Assembly: GCF_900589395.1 (NCBI RefSeq)
Contig: NZ_UUIS01000079.1
Span: 19,305 to 83,304 of the forward strand
DNA: 64,000 nt
Reading direction: 5' to 3'
Source: Pseudomonas viridiflava
Lineage (GTDB): Bacteria; Pseudomonadota; Gammaproteobacteria; Pseudomonadales; Pseudomonadaceae
The notes beneath the pieces were generated by a model. That model did no database searches, had not been told where the DNA came from, and saw nothing but the letters and a program-made list of their open reading frames with translations. Position 1 is the first letter of the stretch. Each line of letters starts with the position of its first letter. The position numbers and the translations under genes are program-made. This document shows, piece by piece, positions 17,368-25,671 of the stretch.

Positions 17368-18351
17368 TCAAACCTGGCCTCTGAGCGTCACCCACCAGGG
17401 CGTGCGGTAGTTCACCTGCACCGGCAGCGTTTGCGGCAGCACCGCCAGCAGTTTGTCCGTGTCTTCCAGGCGAAAGACCCCGGACAGCCGCAAGTCGGCG
17501 ATGTCGTCCGTGCAGCCCAGGTGGCCTCGCCGGTAGCGCCCCACCTCGGTCAGAAACGTCCTGAGGCGCATGTCGCGCGTCACGATCAATCTCTCCAGCC
17601 AGGCCTCGGCGTCCATTTCCGGCTGCGGCACCAGGGTCGCCTGGGTGGCGCTGACCACATACTGCTGGTCGGCGCGAACCTCGACCGGGCTGGCACCGGG
17701 CAGCCGGATCAGCACCTGGCCTGTGCTGACACTGAGCCGGGTCCTGCCCTCGTCCTGGCGCACGACAAAATCGCCGCCCAGGGTTTCAAACAGCGCGTGG
17801 CGGCTGCGCACCTGCAGCGGCCGCTGCCCGGCAGGCGGCAAAGGCGTGGTCACCCGCATCTCGCCGCGCACAAGGCGGATCAGTGCCTGCCCGGCGTTGA
17901 AATCCTGATCCACCACGCTGTCGGTATTGAGCTGCAACTGCGTACCATCGGCCAGCTGGAAGCGGCCCATTTGCCCGAACCCGGTGGCGTAATCGGCGCG
18001 CCACTGCTGCACCGGCCCCAGGTCGCGAGCGAGCCACGCTCCGGCCCCAAGCACCGCAGTGCCGGACAACAGCTTCAAGGCGCGTCGGCGGCTGAGCCGT
18101 TGTGTGCCCTGCTCCAGCGCCTCGAAGGCCGCAGTCGAAACAGGCAGCGCCTTGAACTGGGTGCTCAGTTCGCTGTTGAGCGCCTGGATGCGTTGCCATG
18201 CACACTCATGCTCAGGGTTCTGCGCGCGCCAGCGTGCGCACTGCTCATGCACAGACGCATCGGACGAGTGCGCTTGCAAGCGCAATGACCACTCGATGGC
18301 CTGCCTGACGGCCTGCCGGGAAGGCTGATCCGGGGTAGACAGGCGGTTCAA
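17368..18351 (-). CDS. FecR family anti-sigma / sigma regulator
   Basis: About 327 residues. An N-terminal cytoplasmic domain (AIEWSLRLQAHSS, HEQCARWRAQNPEHECAWQRI), a membrane segment (ALKLLSGTAVLGAGAWLA) and a periplasmic FecR domain (ADYATGFGQMGRFQLADGT, DFVVRQDEG, FSTGQVLIRL-like) ending in WWVTLRGQV. It should bind FecI and relay the ligand-bound state of the downstream receptor. The frame has no ATG here; the TTG at 18351 overlaps the sigma stop as TTGA and gives a normal length, so translational coupling to fecI is likely. Longer versions would overlap the sigma gene by about 100 bp. Confidence 0.88.
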   Translation of the reverse strand: MNRLSTPDQPSRQAVRQAIEWSLRLQAHSSDASVHEQCARWRAQNPEHECAWQRIQALNSELSTQFKALPVSTAAFEALEQGTQRLSRRRALKLLSGTAVLGAGAWLARDLGPVQQWRADYATGFGQMGRFQLADGTQLQLNTDSVVDQDFNAGQALIRLVRGEMRVTTPLPPAGQRPLQVRSRHALFETLGGDFVVRQDEGRTRLSVSTGQVLIRLPGASPVEVRADQQYVVSATQATLVPQPEMDAEAWLERLIVTRDMRLRTFLTEVGRYRRGHLGCTDDIADLRLSGVFRLEDTDKLLAVLPQTLPVQVNYRTPWWVTLRGQV

Positions 18352-18848
18352 GCGCCGTACCGCAACTGGTAGCAGTGATAAAGCCCATCGGCGACATAGC
18401 GCTCCACCGAGCGCAGCGAAACGCCCATCTGCGCGGCGATCTGCTGGTGCGACAGCCCTTCGCACTGGGCCAGCAGAAACGCGCGCCTGACCTTGGGTTT
18501 CAAGCCATCGAGCATTCGCGCGATGCTTTCAAGCAGTTCGAAGACCAGCTCACGCGATTCCGGTGACGGCGCCTCAAGCTCCGGGCGCAGCGCCAAGGCT
18601 TGCAGGTACGCACGCTCGACCTCTTCGCGTCGCCAATGGTCGATCACCAAGCCTTTGGCAACCGTCCTCAAAAAAGCGCGCGGGGCGTTCAATTCCAGAC
18701 GTTCGTGCCGGTTGAGCAGGCGCATGAACGTGTCTTGCACCAGGTCCGCCGCGTCGGCGGTATTGTCCAGGCGGCTGCGCAGCCAGCCATGCAGCCAGCG
18801 GTGATGGTCGATGTAGAGCGTTTGCAGACCCTGATGATGAGAAGGCAT
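18348..18848 (-). CDS. FecI-type ECF sigma factor (iron starvation)
   Basis: About 166 residues from ATG 18848 (MPSHHQGLQTLYIDHHRW). Region 2 carries DAADLVQDTFMRLL, the linker FLRTVAKGLVIDHWRR, and region 4 LKPKVRRAFLLAQCEGLSHQQIAAQMGVSLRSVERYVADGL. With fecR and the receptor it forms a cell-surface signalling trio that activates receptor transcription when the siderophore is present. A Fur-box-like sequence overlaps the upstream region, which would couple it to iron limitation. Confidence 0.92.
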   Translation of the reverse strand: MPSHHQGLQTLYIDHHRWLHGWLRSRLDNTADAADLVQDTFMRLLNRHERLELNAPRAFLRTVAKGLVIDHWRREEVERAYLQALALRPELEAPSPESRELVFELLESIARMLDGLKPKVRRAFLLAQCEGLSHQQIAAQMGVSLRSVERYVADGLYHCYQLRYGA

Positions 18849-18868
18849 GAGGCGCGCCCCGGCGGTAC

Positions 18869-18887
18869 GCAAATGATAATAAGTCGC
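18869..18887. promoter_or_regulatory. Fur-box-like site upstream of fecI
   Basis: GCAAATGATAATAAGTCGC matches the classical 19-bp Fur consensus at 13 positions by hand count, with an unbroken AATGATAAT core. It lies 21 bp before the fecI ATG. Confidence 0.6.
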
Positions 18888-19031
18888 ATTGTGTTCAAGC
18901 GACGGAGCAATTGCAACCGAGGCGCGTGACTAAATCGGGTAGATCGGCACAATGGACCGGCCGGCCCTTCCTGCACGTTCGCGCGCATCCCTGGGTGATC
19001 GGCACAGCCATGAGCTTTACAGGAAAACGCC

Positions 19032-19439
19032 ATGCTGCCCTATTTGATCGAGTCCGCCGCCAGCCTGTCAGAGGCGGATATCCACAGTTTCGAGCAACGC
19101 CTTGAGGGTCGTCTTCCTGAGGCATTCCGTGATTTCTATCTGGCCATCAATGGCGGCTATATCGACGACGCCCTGAACGGCAACGACTTGTTACTGGCGG
19201 GCTTTGTGCCTATCAAATATGGGCGGGTGCCCATGGAGCAGGCGTACAGCGAATTGGTGGAAGACGTTCCGGCGCTTGTCGGGAAGATACCGTTTGCCTT
19301 TGACGAGGGCGGCAATTACTTCCTGTTGTCTCTGGGCGATGCCGACCACGGCACGATTGGCTTATGGATCATGGACACCGGGCAATACCATGAAGTCGCC
19401 CATGACTTTCCTGCGTTTCTCGACCGGCTCGCGGGGTGA
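19032..19439 (+). CDS. SMI1/KNR4 (SUKH) family protein
   Basis: 135 residues with the SUKH pattern: ADIHSFEQRLEGRLPEAFRDFYLAINGGY at 18-46, FVPIKYGRVPMEQAY, IPFAFDEGGNYFLLSLGDADHGTIGLWIMD and a final FPAFLDRL. SUKH proteins are often immunity proteins against secreted or contact-dependent toxins, but also occur as orphans. No toxin gene is adjacent. Upstream, fecI runs away on the other strand. Confidence 0.85.
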   Translation: MLPYLIESAASLSEADIHSFEQRLEGRLPEAFRDFYLAINGGYIDDALNGNDLLLAGFVPIKYGRVPMEQAYSELVEDVPALVGKIPFAFDEGGNYFLLSLGDADHGTIGLWIMDTGQYHEVAHDFPAFLDRLAG

Positions 19440-19574
19440 TTCGCCCCCCACAGCGCACAAATTCAGCCGTGCAGCGTCACAAAAACGAGGCACTGGCAGC
19501 AAGCCGGCAAACGTTGATCCGAATGCCATCATTTTGCTCTAGCCACCCGGCCTTGCCTGTGTAAAATGCGACCT

Positions 19575-19651
19575 CGGGTGTCACCGCATGATGCGGCAGG
19601 GCAGGTTAAATTCAGCACGGGTCGGGCCGCTTGTGCGGAGCCCTCGTGCCT
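19575..19651 (+). promoter_or_regulatory. Structured 5' leader of nhaA, candidate ion-sensing riboswitch
   Basis: Directly before the nhaA ATG two nested hairpins can be drawn. The first is CCGCA-TGA-TGCGG at 19584-19596. The second is a long stem in which GCACG (19615-19619) pairs with CGTGC (19645-19649), GGGC (19624-19627) with GCCC (19640-19643), and CCGC with GCGG around TTGT. The ribosome site GGAG (19637-19640) lies inside this stem. AGGGCAGGTTAAATTCA joins the hairpins. Structured nhaA leaders (nhaA-I and nhaA-II motifs, reported as lithium-sensing riboswitches) are known; membership of this leader is inference. Confidence 0.5.
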
Positions 19652-20860
19652 ATGAGTCTGGACCCTGTACGCCTCGACAAAACCTCAAGCACCACCCCCT
19701 CGCCTTCTGCCACGGCTTTTCTTTCACGGTTTTTCGCTGCCGAGTCGGCTGGCGGTCTGATTCTGATGGCGGCCGCCCTGGCCGCGCTGATCGTGGCCAA
19801 TTCGCCCTTGTCGGCCGCTTACTTCTCGACCCTGCATACCTATGTGGCGGGGCTGTCGATCTCGCACTGGATCAACGACGGCCTGATGGCAATCTTTTTC
19901 CTGTTGGTGGGCCTGGAGATCAAGCGTGAAATGCTGGTCGGCCAGCTCGCCAGCTGGGGCGATCGCGCGCTGCCGGGCCTGGCGGCGCTGGGCGGCATGA
20001 TCATGCCGGCGCTGATCTACATCGCCGTGAACTGGGGCAATGCGCAGACGCTGGGCGGCTGGGCCATTCCGGCGGCTACCGACATCGCGTTTGCGCTGGG
20101 CGTGCTGTCGCTGCTGGGCAAGCGCGTGCCCGTGTCGCTGAAAGTCTTTCTGTCGGCCCTGGCCATTCTCGATGACCTGGGCGCGGTCATCATCATTGCC
20201 CTGTTCTACACCAGCGACTTGTCGATCAACATGCTGCTGGCCTCGCTGGGCGTGATCGTGGCCCTGGTGGCGCTGAACCGCTTTGGCGTCAAAAGCCTGA
20301 TTCCCTACCTGCTGGCCGGTGCGCTGTTGTGGTTCCTGATGCTGCAATCGGGCATCCATGCCACGCTGGCCGGTGTGATCCTGGCGCTGTGCATTCCGAT
20401 GGGCAACCCGGAAAACGAGCGTCAGTCGCCGCTGCTCAAGATGGAAGGCAAGCTGCATCCCTGGGTCGCGTTTGCCATCGTGCCGATCTTCGGTTTTGCC
20501 AACGCCGGCGTCTCGCTGGCAGGCATCACGCCTGACAACCTGGTCGACCCGGTACCGCTGGGCGTCGCGCTGGGGCTGGTGCTGGGCAAACAGCTGGGCG
20601 TATTCGGCTTTTCGGCGCTGGCCATCCGCATCGGCATGGCCAGGCTGCCTGAAGGCGCCAACTGGAGCCAGTTGTATGGCGTGGCGCTGTTGTGCGGCAT
20701 CGGCTTTACCATGAGCCTGTTCATCGGTGCCCTGGCCTTCGTCAACTCGGCGCATCTGGTCGATGAAGTGAAAGTCGGCGTGCTGCTGGGCTCTGTGATT
20801 TCGGCCATTCTCGGTGTACTGGTCCTGCTCAAGGCCGCGCGTCGGGGCCAGCGCAGCTGA
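19652..20860 (+). CDS. nhaA: Na+/H+ antiporter NhaA
   Basis: 402 residues, about 12 transmembrane helices, the normal NhaA length. Landmarks are FFLLVGLEIKREML, the ion-binding/transport region IPAATDIAFALGVLSLLGKRVP and LAILDDLGAVIIIALFYT with the paired aspartates, and LCGIGFTMSLFIGALAF. It expels Na+ or Li+ in exchange for H+ at alkaline pH. ATG 19652 is chosen over an upstream TTG at 19631, because GGAG lies 11 bases before this ATG, inside the leader hairpin. Single gene. Confidence 0.95.
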   Translation: MSLDPVRLDKTSSTTPSPSATAFLSRFFAAESAGGLILMAAALAALIVANSPLSAAYFSTLHTYVAGLSISHWINDGLMAIFFLLVGLEIKREMLVGQLASWGDRALPGLAALGGMIMPALIYIAVNWGNAQTLGGWAIPAATDIAFALGVLSLLGKRVPVSLKVFLSALAILDDLGAVIIIALFYTSDLSINMLLASLGVIVALVALNRFGVKSLIPYLLAGALLWFLMLQSGIHATLAGVILALCIPMGNPENERQSPLLKMEGKLHPWVAFAIVPIFGFANAGVSLAGITPDNLVDPVPLGVALGLVLGKQLGVFGFSALAIRIGMARLPEGANWSQLYGVALLCGIGFTMSLFIGALAFVNSAHLVDEVKVGVLLGSVISAILGVLVLLKAARRGQRS

Positions 20861-21162
20861 TTCTGGCGCCAGGCCTGTTCAAGGTGCGATCCGCCCGGGT
20901 TGCACCTTGCGCCTTGCGTTTACTATCACCAGGCCATGAACGCGAAGCACAATTGACAGGCATTCAAGCCAACCGGAAGTGTCGGCAATAAAGTGGCAAC
21001 GCTGAGTGGCAATGCCTCAAGGCAACGGGGCGAGCGACTTGCCGTCTCCATGTGGCGACGGCCAATGATCGGAAAGCCCTTTAAAAGTTCATCGCCAGGT
21101 TCCGAACGGCCTGATGGCATAGTACTATCGCGCTAATACTTTTGTTGATTGCGGTTTTAGAT
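20861..21162. other. Intergenic region nhaA to minor pilin cluster
   Basis: Just after nhaA, AAGGTGC (20881-20887) and GCACCTT (20902-20908) form a hairpin without a T tract. Farther on, GTGGCAA occurs twice with a 13-bp period (20993-20999 and 21006-21012). The pilin promoter should lie near TAGTACTATCGCGCTAATAC (21120-21139). No gene is supported. Confidence 0.45.
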
Positions 21163-21621
21163 ATGTGTGCTACGCACAGCAGTAGAACGCGTGGTTTTAC
21201 CCTTGTTGAATTGCTGATCACGATTGCCATCGTCGGCATCCTGGCTGGCATAGCTTTCCCTTCCTATGAAAGCTATGTAACCAAGAGCAAGCTCAAGGGC
21301 GCACAGTCCGATCTGGTCGCGCTGAGTCTGGTCATGGAAAACTTCTACCAGAAACAGCTCAAATACCCGACCACGACCACCGCGACCACCGCCGACACCC
21401 GTTGTGTGGCCGCCACCGGCACCACCACGTGCACAGCCACCGGCTGGCAGCCCAGCCAGGGTGATTCGTTTGTTTACAAGATCGTGACGGCGAGTGCTAC
21501 CACCTACAAGGTCGAGGCGCTGGGCACCAGTGGCAAGGTCAACGGCTGCAGCATCACCCTGACCCAGGACAACGTACGCGCCCTGGGCAGTTGCACCGGC
21601 TACGGGTCGAGCTGGCTGTGA
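21163..21621 (+). CDS. PilE-like type IV minor pilin
   Basis: 152 residues from ATG 21163. A short leader ends in RTRG, then comes the mature start FTLVELLITIAIVGILAGIAFPSYESYV: prepilin peptidase site with Glu5 present and a hydrophobic helix. The globular part is Thr-rich with four cysteines. First of five minor pilin genes (PilE, FimT, PilV, PilW, PilX-like). Such proteins prime type IV pilus assembly at the tip. The preceding ATG-less extension (TTG 21142) is rejected. Confidence 0.88.
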   Translation: MCATHSSRTRGFTLVELLITIAIVGILAGIAFPSYESYVTKSKLKGAQSDLVALSLVMENFYQKQLKYPTTTTATTADTRCVAATGTTTCTATGWQPSQGDSFVYKIVTASATTYKVEALGTSGKVNGCSITLTQDNVRALGSCTGYGSSWL

Positions 21622-22091
21622 TGAAGCGTAATCGTGGTTTTACGCTGATCGAACTGATGATCACCCTCGCCGTCTTCAGCCTGATGGTGACGATGGGAGC
21701 GCAGTTGACCCGGTCGTGGGTCGACAGCGCCCGGCAACGCGACGTCGCCGGCCTGCTCAAGCAAGGCATCAGCCGCGCCAAGGCCACGGCCTTGCGCAAT
21801 CCGGGCGGTGCGCTGAACAGTTGGCCGGCAGCGGCGCTGTGCCGTTCCGGCCAGGTGCTCAAGCTGTACAGCGTGACAGACCAGGCCAGCATCAACTGCG
21901 CCTCCACCAGCAATATCCTGTGGCAGGCCAGCCTGCCCGGCGCAGCCACGATTCAGGCAGGCGGTACGGACATCTCTTGCGTTGCCTTCAATAGCCGGGG
22001 CTTGCCAGTGAACGGCAGCGCCTCCTGTACCACGAGCACTATCAGTGTGACGGTCGGCAATGAGAGCGCAGTCGATGTCGAGATCATTTGA
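21621..22091 (+). CDS. FimT/GspH-like minor pilin
   Basis: 156 residues. The leader MKRNRG is followed by FTLIELMITLAVFSLMVTMGAQL with Glu5. The rest resembles FimT: RSWVDSARQRDVAGLLKQGISRAKATALRNPGG, VAFNSRGLPVNG-like end. FimT proteins can bind DNA and help natural transformation in some species. The ATG shares one base with the preceding stop (TGATG), so translation is coupled. Confidence 0.85.
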   Translation: MKRNRGFTLIELMITLAVFSLMVTMGAQLTRSWVDSARQRDVAGLLKQGISRAKATALRNPGGALNSWPAAALCRSGQVLKLYSVTDQASINCASTSNILWQASLPGAATIQAGGTDISCVAFNSRGLPVNGSASCTTSTISVTVGNESAVDVEII

Positions 22092-22494
22092 GCCAGGCCC
22101 ACGGCGTCAACGGGGCGATATCCTGCTTGAATCACTGATCGGCATCGTGCTGATGTCGATCATCGGCCTGGGCATGACCTACGCCTCCTCGCGGGCGGCG
22201 GTCAGCCAGCGCGACATGAAGGTGCAGAACCTGGCGGTCAGTCAGATGCGTGATTTGATTGCGCGCTACGGCAAGGCGCTGTGCTCGACCCAAGCCGGGC
22301 AAGCCAGGATCACTCTGCCCATGCAAACCACCGCCATCACCCTGGACGCCACCTGCACCGATGCGCCCAGCGTCACCATTGGCGGCGTGGCGATCAGCGC
22401 ACCGACCAGTACGCTGGGCAAAGTGGTGCTGACCACCCGCAGCAGCGACAGCGGCCTGTTCGGTGGCGTGATCCGGGTCGGTGACGAAACGTGA
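22075..22494 (+). CDS. PilV-like minor pilin
   Basis: About 139 residues from ATG 22075 (GAGAG 8 bases before); ATG 22060 is possible. The cleavage site is RQRG followed by DILLESLIGIVLMSIIGLGMTY, with Glu5 and an unusual charged first mature residue (Asp). Third gene of the minor pilin operon, overlapping the FimT end by 17 bp. Confidence 0.8.
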   Translation: MSRSFEPGPRRQRGDILLESLIGIVLMSIIGLGMTYASSRAAVSQRDMKVQNLAVSQMRDLIARYGKALCSTQAGQARITLPMQTTAITLDATCTDAPSVTIGGVAISAPTSTLGKVVLTTRSSDSGLFGGVIRVGDET

Positions 22495-23177
22495 AACGCA
22501 CCCAGCACGGTTTCAACCTGATCAGCCTGATGGTCGGCATGACCCTGTCGCTGATCAGCGTTCTGGCCATGCTGTCGCTGTACAGGAACATGGTGGGTAT
22601 TTCGGTGCAGTCCATCCAGGACGCCCGGCAGGACGGGCAGGTGGCCGCCGCGCTGCTGACGGCCCAACAGGAACTGCGCAACGCCGGCTTCTGGATCACT
22701 GACACACCCGATACCGCGATCAGGCTGCTGTATGGCGCGACACTGACCAATGGCACGCTTTCGCGCACCGGTGAACGCGCCTGGCCGTACACCACCGAGG
22801 TCAGCGGCAACGCGCTGATCTGGATCTACAAGACCGGCAGCACCGCCACGGCCACGTGCGCAGGGCTGCTGGTACAGGATGGCAAGCTGATGCGCTTGCA
22901 AGGCGCCAGCAGTTGCACGGCGCTGTCACAATGGAACAGCACGACCTGGACCACGACGACCCTGATCGAAGGCCACCAGCCAGCGGACTTTTTCAAGGCG
23001 GTACAGATCGCCTGCTGGCCTTTCGGCAAGGCCGTGACGCCCTTCAGCACGGTACCGGTCAGGGTGACCCTGAACGCCGTCACCAGCGTTCCGGACTCGA
23101 CCAGTACGGCGTCCGCGCCGTCGTACGTGAAAAGCACCAGCGAAACCTGTCTGACCAACCTGGCCCCGAAGACCTAG
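22491..23177 (+). CDS. PilW-like minor pilin lacking Glu5
   Basis: 228 residues, GTG start overlapping the previous stop (GTGA). The leader MKRTQHG is followed by FNLISLMVGMTLSLISVLAM; position 5 of the mature protein is Ser where PilW normally has Glu. The rest suits PilW: SIQDARQDGQVAAALLTAQQELRNAGFW, then a Thr/Ser-rich globular domain with four cysteines. Loss of Glu5 is usual for tip-located pseudopilins such as GspK or PilX, not for PilW. Confidence 0.8.
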   Translation: MKRTQHGFNLISLMVGMTLSLISVLAMLSLYRNMVGISVQSIQDARQDGQVAAALLTAQQELRNAGFWITDTPDTAIRLLYGATLTNGTLSRTGERAWPYTTEVSGNALIWIYKTGSTATATCAGLLVQDGKLMRLQGASSCTALSQWNSTTWTTTTLIEGHQPADFFKAVQIACWPFGKAVTPFSTVPVRVTLNAVTSVPDSTSTASAPSYVKSTSETCLTNLAPKT

Positions 23178-23189
23178 CAGGATTTCACC

Positions 23190-25043
23190 ATGCTCGACAC
23201 CCGCCTGCTTCGTCCCCTCGCCCCGCGTGCGCGCCAGCGCGGCATGGCCACGACCCTGCTCATGATGCTCACCGGCGTGGCGCTGACGGCCACCACCATG
23301 GGCATGATGTATGGCATCCGCAGTGCGCAGGAACAGCAGATGGCGAGTCATGCCACGGTGTCTGCCGAAGCCAAGGCCTGGGAAGCAGTAGAACTGACTC
23401 GCGCTTACCTGGATGCCGCGCAGAAGACAAACTTGAGCGCCATGACGAAAGGACAAGTGCTGACCACCAGTATTAGCGGCCTGACCCTCAAAGTCTCCAC
23501 GCCCTACGACACAACCAACGGCTATATGGGCTTGACACTCACAGCCGTCGTGAATGCCAACAGCCCGGCCGCTTCGAGTTCTACGATTGAGGCGATATAT
23601 GCAGTAGGCAGTGCCGGAGGCGCTGCCCCTACGACGGCGCTCCCCGGCGTCATCACGTTTGCAAAATCACTGAATCTGACAGGCTCGATCAACTTCGTGG
23701 GCATGCAGAACACGAAGTTCTCGGTCGATGGTGATGCCGACATTTCCGGGTCGGTCACGGGACTTACGAACCTTGAGACCACGGGCAATATTTCTATTTC
23801 GTCTGGCGTTCAGGTCAACGAAGTCTACGCCAACGGCACGCTGACGCTTTCAGGCTCTGCCAGTGTTGCCAAGGGATCAGCCTTGAAACAGATCACCAAC
23901 TCCAGCGGTGGTACCCAAGGCATCCTCAAGACCAATGCCACTGTCTCGGTAAGCAATGGCACCACCAATGAAATCAATGCGATTGGCAACGTGCTCATCA
24001 GCAGTTGGCCTACGACAACCGTCGTTAACAGTGGCGCGACGGTTACCTGCCCCAGTCAGTGGTGGATGCAGTACACATCCATCAATGCCAAGGCCACCAG
24101 TGGCTGCCCGACCAGCAACATCTCCACCCAGGTGCCTGGTTCCAAACTTACGCCGCTCAGCCCCATTGCCGTGAAACGGGTAAGAATCGATGCCAACGAT
24201 TACAAATCGTCGGCCAATTATGTATTTGAGAACGTCGGCAACAAAATCCGGGTGACCGTCAGCGGTGTCAATGGAATTACCAACGGTGTTTATTATCTGG
24301 GCCGGTACGGCTACCAGAACGACAGGGGTTATAACGACTTTCTGTGTACGGCCACGGACGTTTCGGGAAACTGCACAACACCGGCTACGCCAACAGGCGT
24401 TCGCACCCTATGCGAAGGACAGTCGACCTCCAATGGTTGCGTGACCTATAGCTCAGGCATGTGGACCGTGTCAGGTAAAAGCCTTGCACCCGGCGTGCTG
24501 TGGTTCGATGGCAACCTGACGATGTCCAACGGGCGTTACTACAACACCGTTATCGCCACTGGCAATATCACCACCTCAGGCGATCACAAACTGTGGTCCT
24601 TGAACTACGCCGGCTACAACATCATCTGCAACAACCAATACCCCAGTGGGTACCAGACCACGGATTTCGCAGGCCTGTATCCCACAGGATTCTGCGATAA
24701 AACCAATGCCCGGCTAAAGTCTAACGCCCTCGGAAACATTGCCTATCTGTCGGGCTTGTATACAGGCTCGAACTTCAGCGGCGGAGTCATCGACCTGGGG
24801 GCATCTTCCGAAGTATCTGGCTCCATCATGGCGGGCGATACCTTCCTGACAGGCGGCAGCAGTACTGTGCATGGTTACATTGTTGCGGCAGGGCAAGGTT
24901 TAGCCGGCAACAACGTCTGGGGAGGCTCCACGACTATCGACCTGTCCAACAAACCTGATACCTATGTGCCCGATGCCGTTCCCGGAAACCCTGGATCGGG
25001 GGCATCGACGCCCACGACAGTGAAGTGGGCACGGCATCTGTAA
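23190..25043 (+). CDS. Giant PilX-like minor pilin, candidate pilus-tip adhesin
   Basis: 617 residues against roughly 160-200 for ordinary PilX. The leader ends in RQRG; the mature part starts MATTLLMMLTGVALTATTMGMMYGI without Glu5, then SAEAKAWEAVELTRAYLDAAQ as in PilX. From about residue 150 a long Ser/Thr/Asn/Gly-rich region of short beta strands begins (LNLTGSINFVG, ISGSVTGLTNLETTGNISISSG, TLTLSGSASV), as in beta-helix or adhesin folds. Eight cysteines fall in pairs in the C-terminal half, suggesting disulfides. The body has lower GC than the genes around it. Last gene of the cluster; no PilY1 is present. Confidence 0.75.
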   Translation: MLDTRLLRPLAPRARQRGMATTLLMMLTGVALTATTMGMMYGIRSAQEQQMASHATVSAEAKAWEAVELTRAYLDAAQKTNLSAMTKGQVLTTSISGLTLKVSTPYDTTNGYMGLTLTAVVNANSPAASSSTIEAIYAVGSAGGAAPTTALPGVITFAKSLNLTGSINFVGMQNTKFSVDGDADISGSVTGLTNLETTGNISISSGVQVNEVYANGTLTLSGSASVAKGSALKQITNSSGGTQGILKTNATVSVSNGTTNEINAIGNVLISSWPTTTVVNSGATVTCPSQWWMQYTSINAKATSGCPTSNISTQVPGSKLTPLSPIAVKRVRIDANDYKSSANYVFENVGNKIRVTVSGVNGITNGVYYLGRYGYQNDRGYNDFLCTATDVSGNCTTPATPTGVRTLCEGQSTSNGCVTYSSGMWTVSGKSLAPGVLWFDGNLTMSNGRYYNTVIATGNITTSGDHKLWSLNYAGYNIICNNQYPSGYQTTDFAGLYPTGFCDKTNARLKSNALGNIAYLSGLYTGSNFSGGVIDLGASSEVSGSIMAGDTFLTGGSSTVHGYIVAAGQGLAGNNVWGGSTTIDLSNKPDTYVPDAVPGNPGSGASTPTTVKWARHL

Positions 25044-25164
25044 GCCGGTTTTATACATCGGTGTCCTGCCGATCGATATCGCCGCCCCTACTGCACGCTT
25101 GGGTTTTCCCCCACTCTGCGTTTCAATACCCGCCCCAACCCACCGCCGCCCAAGGACAGCCCTC

Positions 25165-25656
25165 ATGGCCTCGCAAGACAAGCAGCAAAAGCGTGCCCAG
25201 CGCGCCAAGATCAAGGCCAAGCAGAACCGCTCCGGTCGCAAACCCCAGACGCCGGTTCATTCGCTGTTCGCCTCGCCGCTGGTGGACAATCCGTTCGATG
25301 ACGTGAAGATCGACCTCAGCACCTTCGACTTCAAGGACCTGGTCGAGAACGGCTTCGACCCGGCCGACTTCGAGGACCTGTTCGAGGCCATGCATGCGGC
25401 CGAAGCCATCAGCCAGCTGGCGCTGTGCGCGGTGTTCATCCAGTACCCGGTGCTGGAACTGGTGCTGTCCGAGGAAGATGGCGAACAGGCCACTGACTTC
25501 ATGATGGGCCTACTGATCACCTACCGCGCCCTGTTCCACAACGAAGACGAAGACACCGCGCTGGAATGGATCGAGACCGATGCCTTCCAGAACGACTATC
25601 AGAAAGCGACGGACCTGTTAGTGATGCGCAACGAAAGCCAGCGCCGCGGGCGCTGA
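25165..25656 (+). CDS. Conserved hypothetical protein
   Basis: 163 residues from ATG 25165, with AAGGA 8 bases upstream. A basic N-terminus (MASQDKQQKRAQRAKIKAKQNRSGRK) precedes an acidic helical part (FDFKDLVENGFDPADFEDLFEAM, LEWIETDAFQNDYQKATDLL). No membrane segment. I believe it is a conserved Pseudomonas protein next to gabP but know no function. Confidence 0.75.
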   Translation: MASQDKQQKRAQRAKIKAKQNRSGRKPQTPVHSLFASPLVDNPFDDVKIDLSTFDFKDLVENGFDPADFEDLFEAMHAAEAISQLALCAVFIQYPVLELVLSEEDGEQATDFMMGLLITYRALFHNEDEDTALEWIETDAFQNDYQKATDLLVMRNESQRRGR

Positions 25657-25671
25657 GTTCGTCTTTTTAGG

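Noticed and set aside
16034..17395. Minus-strand frame of 453 codons with an internally repeated protein
   Set aside because: The repetition comes from the 132-bp DNA array read in frame; its second half is an alternative frame of the receptor gene.
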